A stretch of 64,000 bases of DNA from positions 682,001 to 746,000 of the forward strand of contig NZ_OZ243890.1 in the NCBI RefSeq assembly GCF_965213555.1, read 5' to 3'. Below, in pieces: positions 34,928 through 43,851 of the stretch. The translations under genes were made by a program, and so were the position numbers. The notes beneath the pieces were generated by a model that did no database searches, had not been told where the DNA came from, and was given only the letters and a program-made list of their open reading frames with translations. The stretch's first letter is position 1, and the number at the start of each line of letters is the position of its first letter. The stretch comes from Acuticoccus sp965213555 (GTDB lineage: Bacteria; Pseudomonadota; Alphaproteobacteria; Rhizobiales; Amorphaceae).

Positions 34928-35499
34928 GGACGCAGCCCCCGCGGCTCTTGCACGTCCGTCGCCGGTCGCGAGCCCGCCGCCGCAGGCCTGTCGGTATGAC
35001 CAGTGGAACTGCCCCGGCCCGCGTGCACCCCGCAGCGTTGCTGAACATGCGGCGCAGGGGCCGACGGCCGATCGTCAGAACCACGCGCACGCGATCCGGC
35101 GATGGCGCGGGCGCCGCGGATGCACGCGGCCCAAACGACGGGCTGCCGGCGGCTCGCGTGCGTCGTCCGCTCGACCGCCTGGTCCGCAATGCCCGTGCCA
35201 GGACCGCGACGCGAACCCGTCATCCCAGCAACGTCGGCGGTCAGCCGATCTGCTGACGGGTCGCCCGCCGACGTGCGGCCGTGGCGTCGCGTCCGGACCG
35301 ACGGCGGCGCAGGGGCGGCGCCGGGCCGCTGAAGCGCAGCGCGAACGGTCACTCCGCTTGCGATGATCGGGCCCGGATGGGCGGCGGCACGCGCCCGTGC
35401 TGCTCCGCCGATCTGCCGCGACCTCACGGCCGGGCGCGAGGCGCGCTGCGAGGCAGGCGAGGCCGCCGTCACGGGGGGATTGTGCGTCTGCGCGTTCAT
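34915..35499 (-). CDS. Doubtful 194-codon open frame following mraY
   Basis: ATG 35499 overlaps the mraY stop as ATGA. The frame runs to 34917-34915 and overlaps the start of the long repeat frame by 13 bases. The product is Ala/Arg/Pro/Ser/Gly-rich without a recognisable domain. The ATGA may be the relic of the original mraY-murD junction rather than the start of a new gene. In three 60-base lines counted by hand the third position is about 87% G+C against 77-78% for the others, a weak bias. This segment (34620-35495) also shows traces of the repeat motifs but I could not align clear units. Confidence 0.2.
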   Translation of the reverse strand: MNAQTHNPPVTAASPASQRASRPAVRSRQIGGAARARAAAHPGPIIASGVTVRAALQRPGAAPAPPSVRTRRHGRTSAGDPSADRLTADVAGMTGSRRGPGTGIADQAVERTTHASRRQPVVWAACIRGARAIAGSRARGSDDRPSAPAPHVQQRCGVHAGRGSSTGHTDRPAAAGSRPATDVQEPRGLRPCVA

Positions 35500-36581
35500 C
35501 GCAGCTTCAGCGTCGACAGACCGAGGAGCGCGAGCACGAAGGCGATGATCCAGAACCTGATGACCACCTGCGGCTCGGTCCAGCCGAGCTGCTCGAAGTG
35601 GTGATGGATCGGCGCCATCTTGAAGACGCGCTTGCCGGTCATCTTGAACGAGGCGACCTGGATGATGACCGACACCGCCTCGAGCACAAACAGCCCGCCG
35701 ATGATGGCAAGGACGATCTCATGCTTGGTGGCGACCGCGATGGCCCCGATCATGCCGCCGAGGGCGAGCGAGCCGGTGTCGCCCATGAAGATCGCCGCCG
35801 GCGGCGCGTTGAACCACAGGAAGCCGAGCCCTGCGCCGATGACGGCACCCGCCACCACCGCCACCTCGCCGGTGCCGCGCACGTTGTGGATCTGCAGGTA
35901 GTCGGCGAACACCGCGTTGCCGGACAGGTACGCGATCACCCCGAACGAGCCGGCCGCGATCATCACCGGGACGATGGCGAGCCCGTCGAGCCCGTCGGTG
36001 AGGTTCACCGCGTTGCCCGAACCGACGATGACGATCGCCGCGAACAGCGGGAACGCCCAGCCGAGCTGCAGCACGACCTCCTTGAAGAACGGAAAGGTGA
36101 GCGCCGAGGCGAGCTCGGGCGTCTCGAGGCGCATCATGACGACCGCGGCGCTGATCGCGATCGACGCCTCGACGAGGAGGCGCACGCGACCTGAGAAGCC
36201 CTTGTGGGTGGCCTTCGAGACCTTGAGGAAGTCGTCGTAGAAGCCGATCGCGCCGAAGCCGAGCGTGACGTAGAGGATGACCCAGACGTAGGGGTTGGCA
36301 AGGTCCGCCCACAGCAGCGTCGAGGCCACGAGGCCGGTGAGGATCATCAGCCCGCCCATGGTCGGCGTTCCGCGCTTGGTGAGGAGATGGCTGGCCGGTC
36401 CGTCCTCTCGGATGGGTTGGCCCTTGCCCTGGCGCACCCGCAGCGCGCGGATCATGCGAGGACCGAACAGGAAGGTCACGAACAGGCTGGTCACCAACGC
36501 GCCGCCGGTGCGGAAGGTGATGTAGCGGAACACGTTGAGCGGAGCGAACTCGCCCGCGAGGCCCGACAACAGCTCAAGCAT
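35496..36581 (-). CDS. mraY: Phospho-N-acetylmuramoyl-pentapeptide-transferase
   Basis: 361 residues, ten transmembrane segments. It attaches phospho-MurNAc-pentapeptide to undecaprenyl phosphate, forming lipid I. Seen: KGQPIREDGPASHLLTKRGT with PTMGG, the catalytic-aspartate GFYDDFLKV, NAVNLTDGLDGLA, FMGDTGSLALGG and the cytoplasmic APIHHHFEQLGW. Start ATG 36581 overlaps the murF stop region by 8 bases. The last codons, leading to KLR-stop, are typical; the stop carries ATGA, consistent with an ancestral overlap with murD. Confidence 0.98.
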   Translation of the reverse strand: MLELLSGLAGEFAPLNVFRYITFRTGGALVTSLFVTFLFGPRMIRALRVRQGKGQPIREDGPASHLLTKRGTPTMGGLMILTGLVASTLLWADLANPYVWVILYVTLGFGAIGFYDDFLKVSKATHKGFSGRVRLLVEASIAISAAVVMMRLETPELASALTFPFFKEVVLQLGWAFPLFAAIVIVGSGNAVNLTDGLDGLAIVPVMIAAGSFGVIAYLSGNAVFADYLQIHNVRGTGEVAVVAGAVIGAGLGFLWFNAPPAAIFMGDTGSLALGGMIGAIAVATKHEIVLAIIGGLFVLEAVSVIIQVASFKMTGKRVFKMAPIHHHFEQLGWTEPQVVIRFWIIAFVLALLGLSTLKLR

Positions 36582-37989
36582 GAAGGCCGTAACGCCTCTC
36601 CAGCGCGTCGACCACCGCGGCCAGCCCCACCGCCTTGGATCCCTTGACGAGGATTGCGTCGCCAGGCTCCACCTCGGGCAGCCGCGTCAGCAGCTCGTCC
36701 GCCGTTGCGACGTGCTCGCCCCTGAGGTCGAACGGCAGGGCATCGCGCAGCTCCTCGGTCATGGTCCCGACGGTGTGGACGATTCGCACGTCGGCATCGA
36801 CGAGGAGCGGCGCCAATCCACGGTGGAGCTCGCCGGCCGTCCGGCCGAGCTCGCGCATGTCCCCGAGGATCACGACCCTGCGGCGCGCCTCGGTGCGGCC
36901 GAGCCGTGCGATCGCCGCCCCCGTCGACTTGGGGTTGGCGTTGAAGCAGTCGTCGAACAGGATCGCCTCACCGCCCGCGGGTCTGAGGCGCACGCGGCGT
37001 CCGCGGCCGCGCGGCGCGGTCCAGTTGCCCAGTGCCCGGGCGCCCTCCGTGATGTCCCAGCCGGCCACCGACAGTGCTGCAAGGACGGCGAGCGTGTTGT
37101 TCGCGACGTGCGGCGCCGCCTCGAGGAGCGTGTAGGCGACGCGCTCGCCGAACACGTCCGCCTCCACCGCGCCCGCCTCGTCGAGGGCGACGAGCGAGAC
37201 GTCTCCCCCCTCGCCGAAGGTGACGACCTCGGCGCGGGCGCGCTGCGCGGCCTCGATGAGCCGGTCGGTGTGCTCGTTGTCGGACGGGACGATGGCGACG
37301 CCGCCGTCCTCGAGCCCGGTGAAGATCTCCGCCTTGGCGTCGGCGATCGCCGCCACCGACGGGAAGAAGGCGAGGTGGACCGCCGCCACCGTGGTCACGA
37401 TGGCGATCGTGGGCCGGACCATCGCGGTAAGTGGGGTGATCTCGCCGGCATGGTTCATGCCGATCTCGAACACCGCCGCGTCGACGTCGGCCGGCATCCG
37501 CGCCAGGCTGAGCGGCACGCCCCAGTGGTTGTTGTAGGAGGCGGCGGAGGCGTGCACTGGGCCGCCGGTCGCGAGCGCGAGCTCGAGCATCTCCTTGGTG
37601 CCCGTCTTGCCCACCGAGCCGGTCACCGCGACGACGGGGGTCCCCTTGAGGAGGCGCGCGCGCGCTGCCACGCCGACGTGGCCGAGCGCGGCGAGGACGT
37701 CGTCGACGACGACGCTGCGTTCGGCCTCGCCGCGCGAGATCACCGCGGCGGACGCCCCCGCGTCGATGGCGTCGGGGACGAACTCGTGGGCGTCGCGCGA
37801 CACGCCGCTGATCGCGAAGAACGCGTCGCCGGGCTGCAGCGTCCGCGTGTCGATGGAGATGCCGGTGACGGCGGTGGAGCCGGACGCGCCCATGAGCCGG
37901 CCACCGGCGGCCTGGGCGAGGTCGCCGAGGGTCCACAGCGGGTCGAGCCTCCGGGGCAAGGCGCTGCTCTTCGGGACGACGGCGCTCAT
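36574..37989 (-). CDS. murF: UDP-MurNAc-tripeptide--D-alanyl-D-alanine ligase
   Basis: 471 residues. It adds D-Ala-D-Ala to the UDP-MurNAc-tripeptide. P-loop VTGSVGKTGTKEML, NNHWGVPLSLARM, EIGMNHAGEI and DDCFNANPKS are the MurF motifs; KGSKAVGL is at the C-terminus. ATG 37989 overlaps the murE stop as ATGA. An in-frame extension to 38157 lies wholly within murE and is not used. Confidence 0.97.
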   Translation of the reverse strand: MSAVVPKSSALPRRLDPLWTLGDLAQAAGGRLMGASGSTAVTGISIDTRTLQPGDAFFAISGVSRDAHEFVPDAIDAGASAAVISRGEAERSVVVDDVLAALGHVGVAARARLLKGTPVVAVTGSVGKTGTKEMLELALATGGPVHASAASYNNHWGVPLSLARMPADVDAAVFEIGMNHAGEITPLTAMVRPTIAIVTTVAAVHLAFFPSVAAIADAKAEIFTGLEDGGVAIVPSDNEHTDRLIEAAQRARAEVVTFGEGGDVSLVALDEAGAVEADVFGERVAYTLLEAAPHVANNTLAVLAALSVAGWDITEGARALGNWTAPRGRGRRVRLRPAGGEAILFDDCFNANPKSTGAAIARLGRTEARRRVVILGDMRELGRTAGELHRGLAPLLVDADVRIVHTVGTMTEELRDALPFDLRGEHVATADELLTRLPEVEPGDAILVKGSKAVGLAAVVDALERRYGLHA

Positions 37990-39404
37990 CGGCGGGCCAA
38001 GGCGGCTTCGACCGCCGCGCGGTCGCTGAACGGGATGACGCGATCCCCCACGGTCTGCCCCTCCTCGTGCCCCTTGCCGGCGACGACGAGCGCGTCGCCC
38101 TCCTGCAGCAACGCCACGGCGTGGCGGATCGCCTCGCCGCGGTCGGCGATCTCCCACGCGTCCGGCGCCCCCACCAGAACCTCTGCACGGATCGCCGCCG
38201 GATCCTCGCTACGCGGGTTGTCGTCGGTGACGACGACGACGTCGGCGATGCAAGCGGCGGCCTCGCCCATGAGCCGCCGCTTGCCGGGGTCGCGGTCGCC
38301 GCCGGCGCCGATCACCGCCACCAGACGGCCGGGCGTCGACTCCCGCACGGCCGACAGCGCCGCGGTGATCGCCTCGGGCTTGTGCGCATAATCGACGAAC
38401 ACCGGCGCACCGTCGCGGCGGCCGACGAGCTCGAGCCGCCCCGGTGCGCCGACGAGGCCCTCGAGCGCGGCGAGCGCCGTCGCCTCGTCGACGCAGCACA
38501 CCACGGCAAGGCCCGCCGACACCAGCGCGTTCGCCACCTGGAACGTGCCGACGAGGGGTAGCATCACCTCGCGGCGGCCGGCCCGGCCCTCCACGATCAG
38601 GCGTGCGCCCGCGGCCGTGCGCTCGGCCGACACGAGCCTGAGGTCGCGTCCCGAGGGTCCGACGGTGAAGGCGCCCGGCGCGCGCGCCAGCACCGCGTCG
38701 GCGCCCGGCGCTTCGGGGTCGACGACGGTGCGGCGCGGGTCGGCCTGCAGCACCTCGAAGAGGCGCAGCTTGGCGGCGAGGTAGTCCGCCGGGCTCGCGT
38801 GGTAGTCGAGGTGGTCGCGGCCGATGTTGGTGAACGCCGCCGCGGTCAACCGCACCCCGTCGAGCCGGCGCTGGTCGATGCCGTGGCTCGACGCCTCGAG
38901 GGCCACGTGGCTGACGCCCGCGCCGGCGAGCGCGGCGAGGCGGGCCGCGAGCTCGACGGGGTCGGGCGTTGTGAGGCCGCCCGGCACCTCTGCGGCGCCG
39001 CGGATGCCGAGCGTGCCGATGGACACCGCCGCGTGGCCGGCGTGCGCGAAGATCTGCCTGGTGAACTCGGCGACGGAGGTCTTGCCCGCCGTCCCCGTGA
39101 CCGCGGCGATGGTGGCGGGCTGCGGCCCGGCGAGCGCGGCGGCCATCAGCGCGAGGCGCCGTCGGGGGTCGGCGTCGCGCAGGACGGGGACGTTCGCCTC
39201 GACGACGGCGTCCGGCGCGGTAAGCACGGCTGCAGCGCCGTTCGCCACCGCCTGGGGCACGAAGGTGGCGCCGTCAGCGCGGGCGCCGCGCAGCGCCGCG
39301 AACAGGACGCCCGGCCGCACGCGCCGCGAGTCGGCGGTCACCCCCGTCACGTCGAGGCCTGCATGGTGGGCGGCAAGGTCGGGCGCGAGGTCGCCGAGGC
39401 GCAC
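37986..39404 (-). CDS. murE: UDP-MurNAc-L-Ala-D-Glu--2,6-diaminopimelate ligase
   Basis: 472 residues from GTG 39404. It adds meso-diaminopimelate, as shown by TDDNPRSEDP, whose DNPR is the diaminopimelate-selecting motif (lysine-adding enzymes differ). P-loop VTGTAGKTSVAEF, GLTTPDP, ALEASSHGID and the C-terminal AGKGHEEGQ complete the family pattern. It lies 3 bases after the ftsI stop. Confidence 0.97.
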   Translation of the reverse strand: MRLGDLAPDLAAHHAGLDVTGVTADSRRVRPGVLFAALRGARADGATFVPQAVANGAAAVLTAPDAVVEANVPVLRDADPRRRLALMAAALAGPQPATIAAVTGTAGKTSVAEFTRQIFAHAGHAAVSIGTLGIRGAAEVPGGLTTPDPVELAARLAALAGAGVSHVALEASSHGIDQRRLDGVRLTAAAFTNIGRDHLDYHASPADYLAAKLRLFEVLQADPRRTVVDPEAPGADAVLARAPGAFTVGPSGRDLRLVSAERTAAGARLIVEGRAGRREVMLPLVGTFQVANALVSAGLAVVCCVDEATALAALEGLVGAPGRLELVGRRDGAPVFVDYAHKPEAITAALSAVRESTPGRLVAVIGAGGDRDPGKRRLMGEAAACIADVVVVTDDNPRSEDPAAIRAEVLVGAPDAWEIADRGEAIRHAVALLQEGDALVVAGKGHEEGQTVGDRVIPFSDRAAVEAALARR

Positions 39405-39407
39405 CGT

Positions 39408-41081
39408 TCACTCCTGATAGGCGACGGTCATCGCCCGCGCGACGTCGTCGTCGTCGAAGCGCGGAGCAAGGAACAGCATCGGACCGACACGCGATATGAT
39501 GTTCGCCACCGTCGGAGCGGCGTTGAGGCCCGCTGTCGCCTCGCGCTTCCCCTCCTCGGGCTTGGGCTCGTCGAGCACCACGAGCACGATATACCGCGGG
39601 TCGTCGATGGGGAACGCCGCGACGAAGGAGTTCAACCGCTTATCCCGCGCGTACCCCCCTGCAACGGCCTTCTCCGCCGTGCCGGTCTTGCCACCCACGT
39701 CGTAGCCCGGCACGCGCGCGCGGCGGCCCGAGCCCTCCTCCCCATTGAGCTTGAAGAGCGCGCGCATTTGGGCCGACGCCTCGGCCGACAGGACGCGCCG
39801 CCCGATCGCGCGCACCTCGTCCTCCGAGCGCCGGTAGAACGTGGGCGGCGCGTAGATCCCGCCGTTCAGCACGGCGGCGGCGGCCACCGCGGTGTGCATC
39901 GGCGTCACCGCGATGCCGTGACCGAACGAGACCGTCGCCGCCGTCACGTTCGGCCAGCGCTCGGGGACGAGCGGGCGCGCGGCCTCGGGGAGCTCGGAGT
40001 CGAGCCGGTCGAACATGCCGAAGGCGTCGAGGTAGGCCTTCTGCCGCTCGGGGCCGAGCCCGAGGGCGATCTTCGCGGTGCCGATGTTGGAGGAGTACTT
40101 GAACACCTCCGCAACCGTGAGGACGCGCGCCTTGGCGTGGAAGTCGCGGATGGTGAAGCGGCCGACCCGGAGCGGCTTGGTCGCGTCGATTGAGGTGCCG
40201 AGCTGCACCGTCCCGGCGTCCAGCGCGCCGGCGAGGGTGAACATCTTGAACACCGACCCCATCTCGTAGACGCCGGCCATGGCGCGGTTCATGCGCACCT
40301 CCTCCAGCGCTTGGGCGGGCTCGTTGGGGTCGTAGTCCGGCAGCGAGACCATGGCGACGACCTCGAGGGTCCTCGCGTCGAGCATGATGCCGACGGCGGC
40401 GAGCGCCCGGTAGCGCTCGATGGCGCGGGCGAGCTCGTCGCGCACCGCGTGCTGCACGCGCAGGTCGACGGCGAGGGCCACCGGGGCCAGCGTCGTCCCC
40501 TTGCGGGCGAACCCGGCCGCCTGGAGCGCCGACAGGCCGCCGCCGTCGATGGTCTTCTCAAGCCCCGCGATGCCGGCGTTGTCGACGTCGACGTGGCCCA
40601 CGATGTGGCCGACCGACGCCCCGCCCGGGTAGAACCGTCGCGTCTCGGTGAGAAAGCCGACGCCGGGTAGGCCGAGGTCGTGCACGGCCTCGCGCTTCTG
40701 GGCCGAGATCTCCCGCTTCAACCAGACGAACCCGCGGTCGGTGGACAGGTCGCGCTGCAACGCCTCGGCGTCGAGCTCGGGCAGGACGCGGGTCAGCGCC
40801 TCGACCGCCTCGTCGACGTCGACGATGTTGCGCGGCTCGGCGTAGAGCGAGGCGGTGGCAAGGTCGGTCGCCAGCACCTCGCCGCGACGGTCGACGATGT
40901 CGGGGCGCGCCGCCTGCACCTCGTCGAGCGGGCTGACCCCGTCCCCGCTGACCGCCGCTGCGGGCGCGATCGCCAGCGAGACGAGGCGCGCGCCGACGAC
41001 GCAGAACATGAAGGCCGAAGCGACCATCATGAGCACGATGCGACCCCGGGCGCCGGCGTCGCCCGCCTCCATGCGCCTCAT
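39408..41081 (-). CDS. ftsI: Septal peptidoglycan transpeptidase FtsI (PBP3)
   Basis: 557 residues. A class B penicillin-binding protein that crosslinks septal peptidoglycan. One N-terminal transmembrane segment (IVLMMVASAFMFCVVGARLV), the PBP dimer domain (RPDIVDRRGEVLATD), and the transpeptidase motifs SVFK, SSN (in YSSNIGTAK) and KTGTAEK are all intact. ATG 41081 overlaps the ftsL stop as ATGA. GHIVGHVDVDNAGIAGLEK is a class B landmark. Confidence 0.97.
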   Translation of the reverse strand: MRRMEAGDAGARGRIVLMMVASAFMFCVVGARLVSLAIAPAAAVSGDGVSPLDEVQAARPDIVDRRGEVLATDLATASLYAEPRNIVDVDEAVEALTRVLPELDAEALQRDLSTDRGFVWLKREISAQKREAVHDLGLPGVGFLTETRRFYPGGASVGHIVGHVDVDNAGIAGLEKTIDGGGLSALQAAGFARKGTTLAPVALAVDLRVQHAVRDELARAIERYRALAAVGIMLDARTLEVVAMVSLPDYDPNEPAQALEEVRMNRAMAGVYEMGSVFKMFTLAGALDAGTVQLGTSIDATKPLRVGRFTIRDFHAKARVLTVAEVFKYSSNIGTAKIALGLGPERQKAYLDAFGMFDRLDSELPEAARPLVPERWPNVTAATVSFGHGIAVTPMHTAVAAAAVLNGGIYAPPTFYRRSEDEVRAIGRRVLSAEASAQMRALFKLNGEEGSGRRARVPGYDVGGKTGTAEKAVAGGYARDKRLNSFVAAFPIDDPRYIVLVVLDEPKPEEGKREATAGLNAAPTVANIISRVGPMLFLAPRFDDDDVARAMTVAYQE

Positions 41082-41407
41082 CGTGCCGCCTCCTCCCGTT
41101 GCGCCTTCATCGCCGAGGCGATCCGCGCCGGCGTTGCGATCTGCTCCGCCGTGATGGGCGCGAGCCGCAACGCCGTCTCGTGCCGATCGACCAGGGCCTG
41201 CAGCCGCGCCGGATGGTCGAGGGCGCTCCATTCGGCGCGAAGCTCGCTGATTCGCTGCCGCTCGGCGGCGATCTTTCGGGACAGTTCACCGATTGCGCGG
41301 GCGTCCCGCTCGGCGTCCTTCTTGACGACGAAGACCGTGGCCGCGCTCGCGGTGGCCGCCGTGAGCGCGGTGAGGAGGAGCGCGAGGCGCAGCGGACGCT
41401 TGATCAC
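41078..41407 (-). CDS. ftsL: Cell division protein FtsL
   Basis: 109 residues from GTG 41407, whose GTGA overlaps the rsmH stop. FtsL is a small bitopic divisome protein that partners FtsB and FtsQ. A basic N-terminus (VIKRPLR) leads into one transmembrane segment (about residues 7-28), followed by a periplasmic coiled coil (KKDAERDARAIGELSRKIAA, then ERQRISELRAEWSALDHP). The sequence is poorly conserved between species; the call rests on position between rsmH and ftsI, size and topology. A longer ATG-started frame to 41833 is rsmH shadow. Confidence 0.93.
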   Translation of the reverse strand: MIKRPLRLALLLTALTAATASAATVFVVKKDAERDARAIGELSRKIAAERQRISELRAEWSALDHPARLQALVDRHETALRLAPITAEQIATPARIASAMKAQREEAAR

Positions 41408-42420
41408 AGGACACCCTTGAGCCGGACGACGGGGACGAGGCTGGGATCGAACGGCACGGCGGGGGCTGCGGTGCGGCGGGCCGCGCGCAGCTTGGCCGAC
41501 CGTGCGCGAGGGTTCGCCGCCGCCTCCGCCGCGCTGGGGCCGACGGCGCGACGGCCGACGGGCACGAAGCTCGCCTCCGGTCCGCCGACGGCGGGCAGGT
41601 GGCGGGAGCCGGCCGCCTCGCCCGAGCGGGCCGCGAGGAAGCGCTTCACCAAGCGGTCCTCCAGGGAGTGGAACGCGACGACCACGAGCCTGCCGCCCTC
41701 GCGCAGGAGGCGCTCGGCGGCCGCGAGGCCGCGTCCGAGCTCGCCGAGCTCGTCGTTCACCGCGATGCGCAGCGCCTGGAAGGTGCGCGTCGCCGGGTGC
41801 AGGCCGGGCGTCGCCCGCAGGACGCGCTCGCACAGGGCGGCGAGCTCGCCGGTGGATGACAGCGGCCGAGCTGCCACGATGGCACGCGCGACGCGGCCGG
41901 CGTGGCGCTCCTCGCCGAAGGTGCGCAGGAGGTGCGCAAGGTCGGCGACGTCGGCCCGGTTGACGATGTCGGCCGCGCTCGGCCCTTCGCCGCCCATGCG
42001 CATGTCGAGCGGTCCGTCCAGGCGGAACGAGAAGCCGCGTGCCCCCTCGGCGAGCTGGAAGGAAGAGACGCCGACGTCGAGGACGACGCCGTCGACGGCG
42101 TCGATGCCTGCCCCAGGGACGAGCGCGGCCATGTCGCCGAAGCGCCCCTCGATGGCAATGAGCTTCGGCTGCTCCTCGGCGAGCGCGCTCGCCCGGTGGA
42201 CGGCTGCGGGGTCGCGGTCGATGGCGACCACCGAGGCCCCGGTGGCAAGGATCGCCCGGGCGTAGCCGCCGCCGCCGAAGGTGCCGTCGACGACCACCGC
42301 GTCCGGTTGGGGCGAGAGGTGCACCATGACTTCCCCCAGCATGACGGGGACGTGGCGGGCGCCGCTCGTAGCGCTGCCGGAGGTCGCCCCGTGCGGCGGT
42401 GGGGCGTCATCCCACGTCAT
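41404..42420 (-). CDS. rsmH: 16S rRNA (cytosine(1402)-N(4))-methyltransferase
   Basis: 338 residues. RsmH (MraW) methylates C1402 of 16S rRNA using SAM. Seen: HVPVMLGEVMVHL, the SAM-binding VVVDGTFGGGGYARAIL, DGVVLDVGVSSFQLAEGARG, FSFRLDGPLDMRM, FQALRIAVNDELGEL and VVAFHSLEDRLVKRF. ATG 42420 overlaps the mraZ stop as ATGA. Confidence 0.98.
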   Translation of the reverse strand: MTWDDAPPPHGATSGSATSGARHVPVMLGEVMVHLSPQPDAVVVDGTFGGGGYARAILATGASVVAIDRDPAAVHRASALAEEQPKLIAIEGRFGDMAALVPGAGIDAVDGVVLDVGVSSFQLAEGARGFSFRLDGPLDMRMGGEGPSAADIVNRADVADLAHLLRTFGEERHAGRVARAIVAARPLSSTGELAALCERVLRATPGLHPATRTFQALRIAVNDELGELGRGLAAAERLLREGGRLVVVAFHSLEDRLVKRFLAARSGEAAGSRHLPAVGGPEASFVPVGRRAVGPSAAEAAANPRARSAKLRAARRTAAPAVPFDPSLVPVVRLKGVL

Positions 42421-42875
42421 TCCACGCCGGCTCCCTGACGCGTCGCGCCGAGCATCCCGAAGGCGCGCCGCATGGCCTCAGCGCGCTGGGCGCGGAACCG
42501 CTCCGGCTCCCAGATCTGGAACTTGTAGCCGAGGCCGACGAAGGTCGCCTCGCGGTCGATGGCGGTGGCCTCGCAGATCGCATCGGTGAGGACGACGCGA
42601 CCCTCGCCGTCGATCTTGAGGTGCTCGGAGATGCCGAACAGCGCCGTGGAGACCATGTCGTGGTCCGCGGTCAGCGTGGCGAGGTCCCCGAGGCGGGCGT
42701 TGATCTCCTCAAGCAACTGGTGACCTCCGGCGTCGACGGTCTCGGCGTGGGGCGAGGGGAAGCAGTACAGCCCCTCGTACCCATCCCGGGCGAGGACGGT
42801 GCGGAACGGCGCTGGGATCGACACGCGCCCCTTGGCGTCGAGCTTGTTGGTGAAGTGCGAGACGAACCCGTGCAC
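42417..42875 (-). CDS. mraZ: Transcriptional regulator MraZ
   Basis: 152 residues from GTG 42875. MraZ is a double AbrB-like DNA-binding protein that represses its own dcw operon and binds tandem TGGG repeats. Both halves are visible: FTNKLDAKGRVSIPAPFR and HLKIDGEGRVVLTDAICEAT, each ending in the swapped-hairpin pattern. It is the first gene of the operon and its probable binding boxes lie 56-90 bp upstream. Confidence 0.97.
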   Translation of the reverse strand: MHGFVSHFTNKLDAKGRVSIPAPFRTVLARDGYEGLYCFPSPHAETVDAGGHQLLEEINARLGDLATLTADHDMVSTALFGISEHLKIDGEGRVVLTDAICEATAIDREATFVGLGYKFQIWEPERFRAQRAEAMRRAFGMLGATRQGAGVE

Positions 42876-42930
42876 GCCAGCCCCCGCTGGTCGGCTTCCC
42901 GCGCCGCCCGGTCCCGCGCCGCTCCGCCCG

Positions 42931-42964
42931 CGGGATGATTTGGGATATCATGGGCCAGCGTGGG
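42931..42964. promoter_or_regulatory. Probable MraZ-binding boxes: four 10-bp TGGG-type direct repeats
   Basis: CGGGATGATT, TGGGATATCA, TGGGCCAGCG and TGGG follow one another at exact 10-bp spacing on the plus strand, upstream of minus-strand mraZ. MraZ of E. coli is known to bind tandem TGGGN boxes with 5-bp spacers, the same period. The remainder of the mraZ-rnpB gap (42876-43206) shows no other feature I can support. Confidence 0.75.
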
Positions 42965-43206
42965 CGTCAACGAGATGGAACCGTGATCCCAGGCATTCGA
43001 TCGACTTGCCTGACCGCAGCGAGCCGCGGGCGGCACCCGATCCGTCACGAGCACCGGCGCTGGGTGGGTGCCCGCCGGACGCTAGGATCTGGCCGAGTCG
43101 GGGCGCGGGGCACAGCCCCTTTAGCGCACGCTCGAACGTGCAGCGTCGGGCTCGGCAGGCGACGCGTGCGGGCGGCGCCGCCGCCGCGTCGGTGCGGGGT
43201 GCGGGG

Positions 43207-43604
43207 TAAGCGCCAGCCGGTCTGTAAGCCGGGTTCTGTATGGCGGGGCGAGCCCCGCGTGACGGCCATTCATCTGGGACGCCCGTCGCCGGACGCCTCG
43301 TGCGACCCACCCGGGCGGTTGTGGCCGGAAACGGGCCACCGCCCCTATGCGGTCTTGCTCCCGGCGGGGTTTGCCGTGCCGGCCCCGTTGCCGGCGCCGC
43401 GGTGGGCCCTTACCCCACCGTTTCACCCTTACCGCCGGCAGCGGCCGAGGCCGTCGCCGGAGGCGGTCTCATTTCTGTGGCACTTTCCCTGGGGTTGCCC
43501 CCGCCGGGCGTTACCCGGCGCCGTGTTTCCGTGGAGCCCGGACTTTCCTCCCCGGCGACCTTTCGGCCGTTGCCGGAGCGGCCGTCCGACCGGCTGGCCG
43601 CCGC
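43207..43604 (-). ncRNA. rnpB: RNase P RNA (class A)
   Basis: About 398 nt on the minus strand. The conserved 5' region contains GGGGAGGAAAGTCCGGGCTC (near 43560), the middle has AGGGAAAGTGCCACAGAAA (near 43490) and GGGTGAAACGGTGGGGTAA, and the 3' region has CCAGATGAATGGCCGTC (about 43262-43278) and ACAGAACCCGGCTTAC (about 43224-43239). The P1 helix pairs CAGCCGGTC with GACCGGCTG. RNase P RNA is the catalytic subunit that trims tRNA 5' leaders. Ends are set by the P1 pairing and are accurate to a few bases. The 43605-43851 stretch upstream presumably carries its promoter. Confidence 0.97.
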
Positions 43605-43851
43605 CATATGGCGTGGACGCGCGACGAACGCAAACGCGGACGGCGCAACGCGGATGGGCCTTATCGCCCTGGGCATGGAAAAATGGGGTCCGGCCGAAGC
43701 CAGACCCCAGTTGAGGGAGGAGCGAGGGGACTGTCTCATAAAACTCGCCCGACGGGGATAACCCGGAAGCGACATTCACGCGGCGTGGCAAGTTTCACAC
43801 AAGCCTCACGCCAGTTCCACGCAAGCTGACCGAACTTCGCCGCCGGACGGG

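Noticed and set aside
43605..43851. Small protein gene upstream of rnpB
   Set aside because: Open frames here extend from rnpB sequence and have no start signals or protein-like composition.
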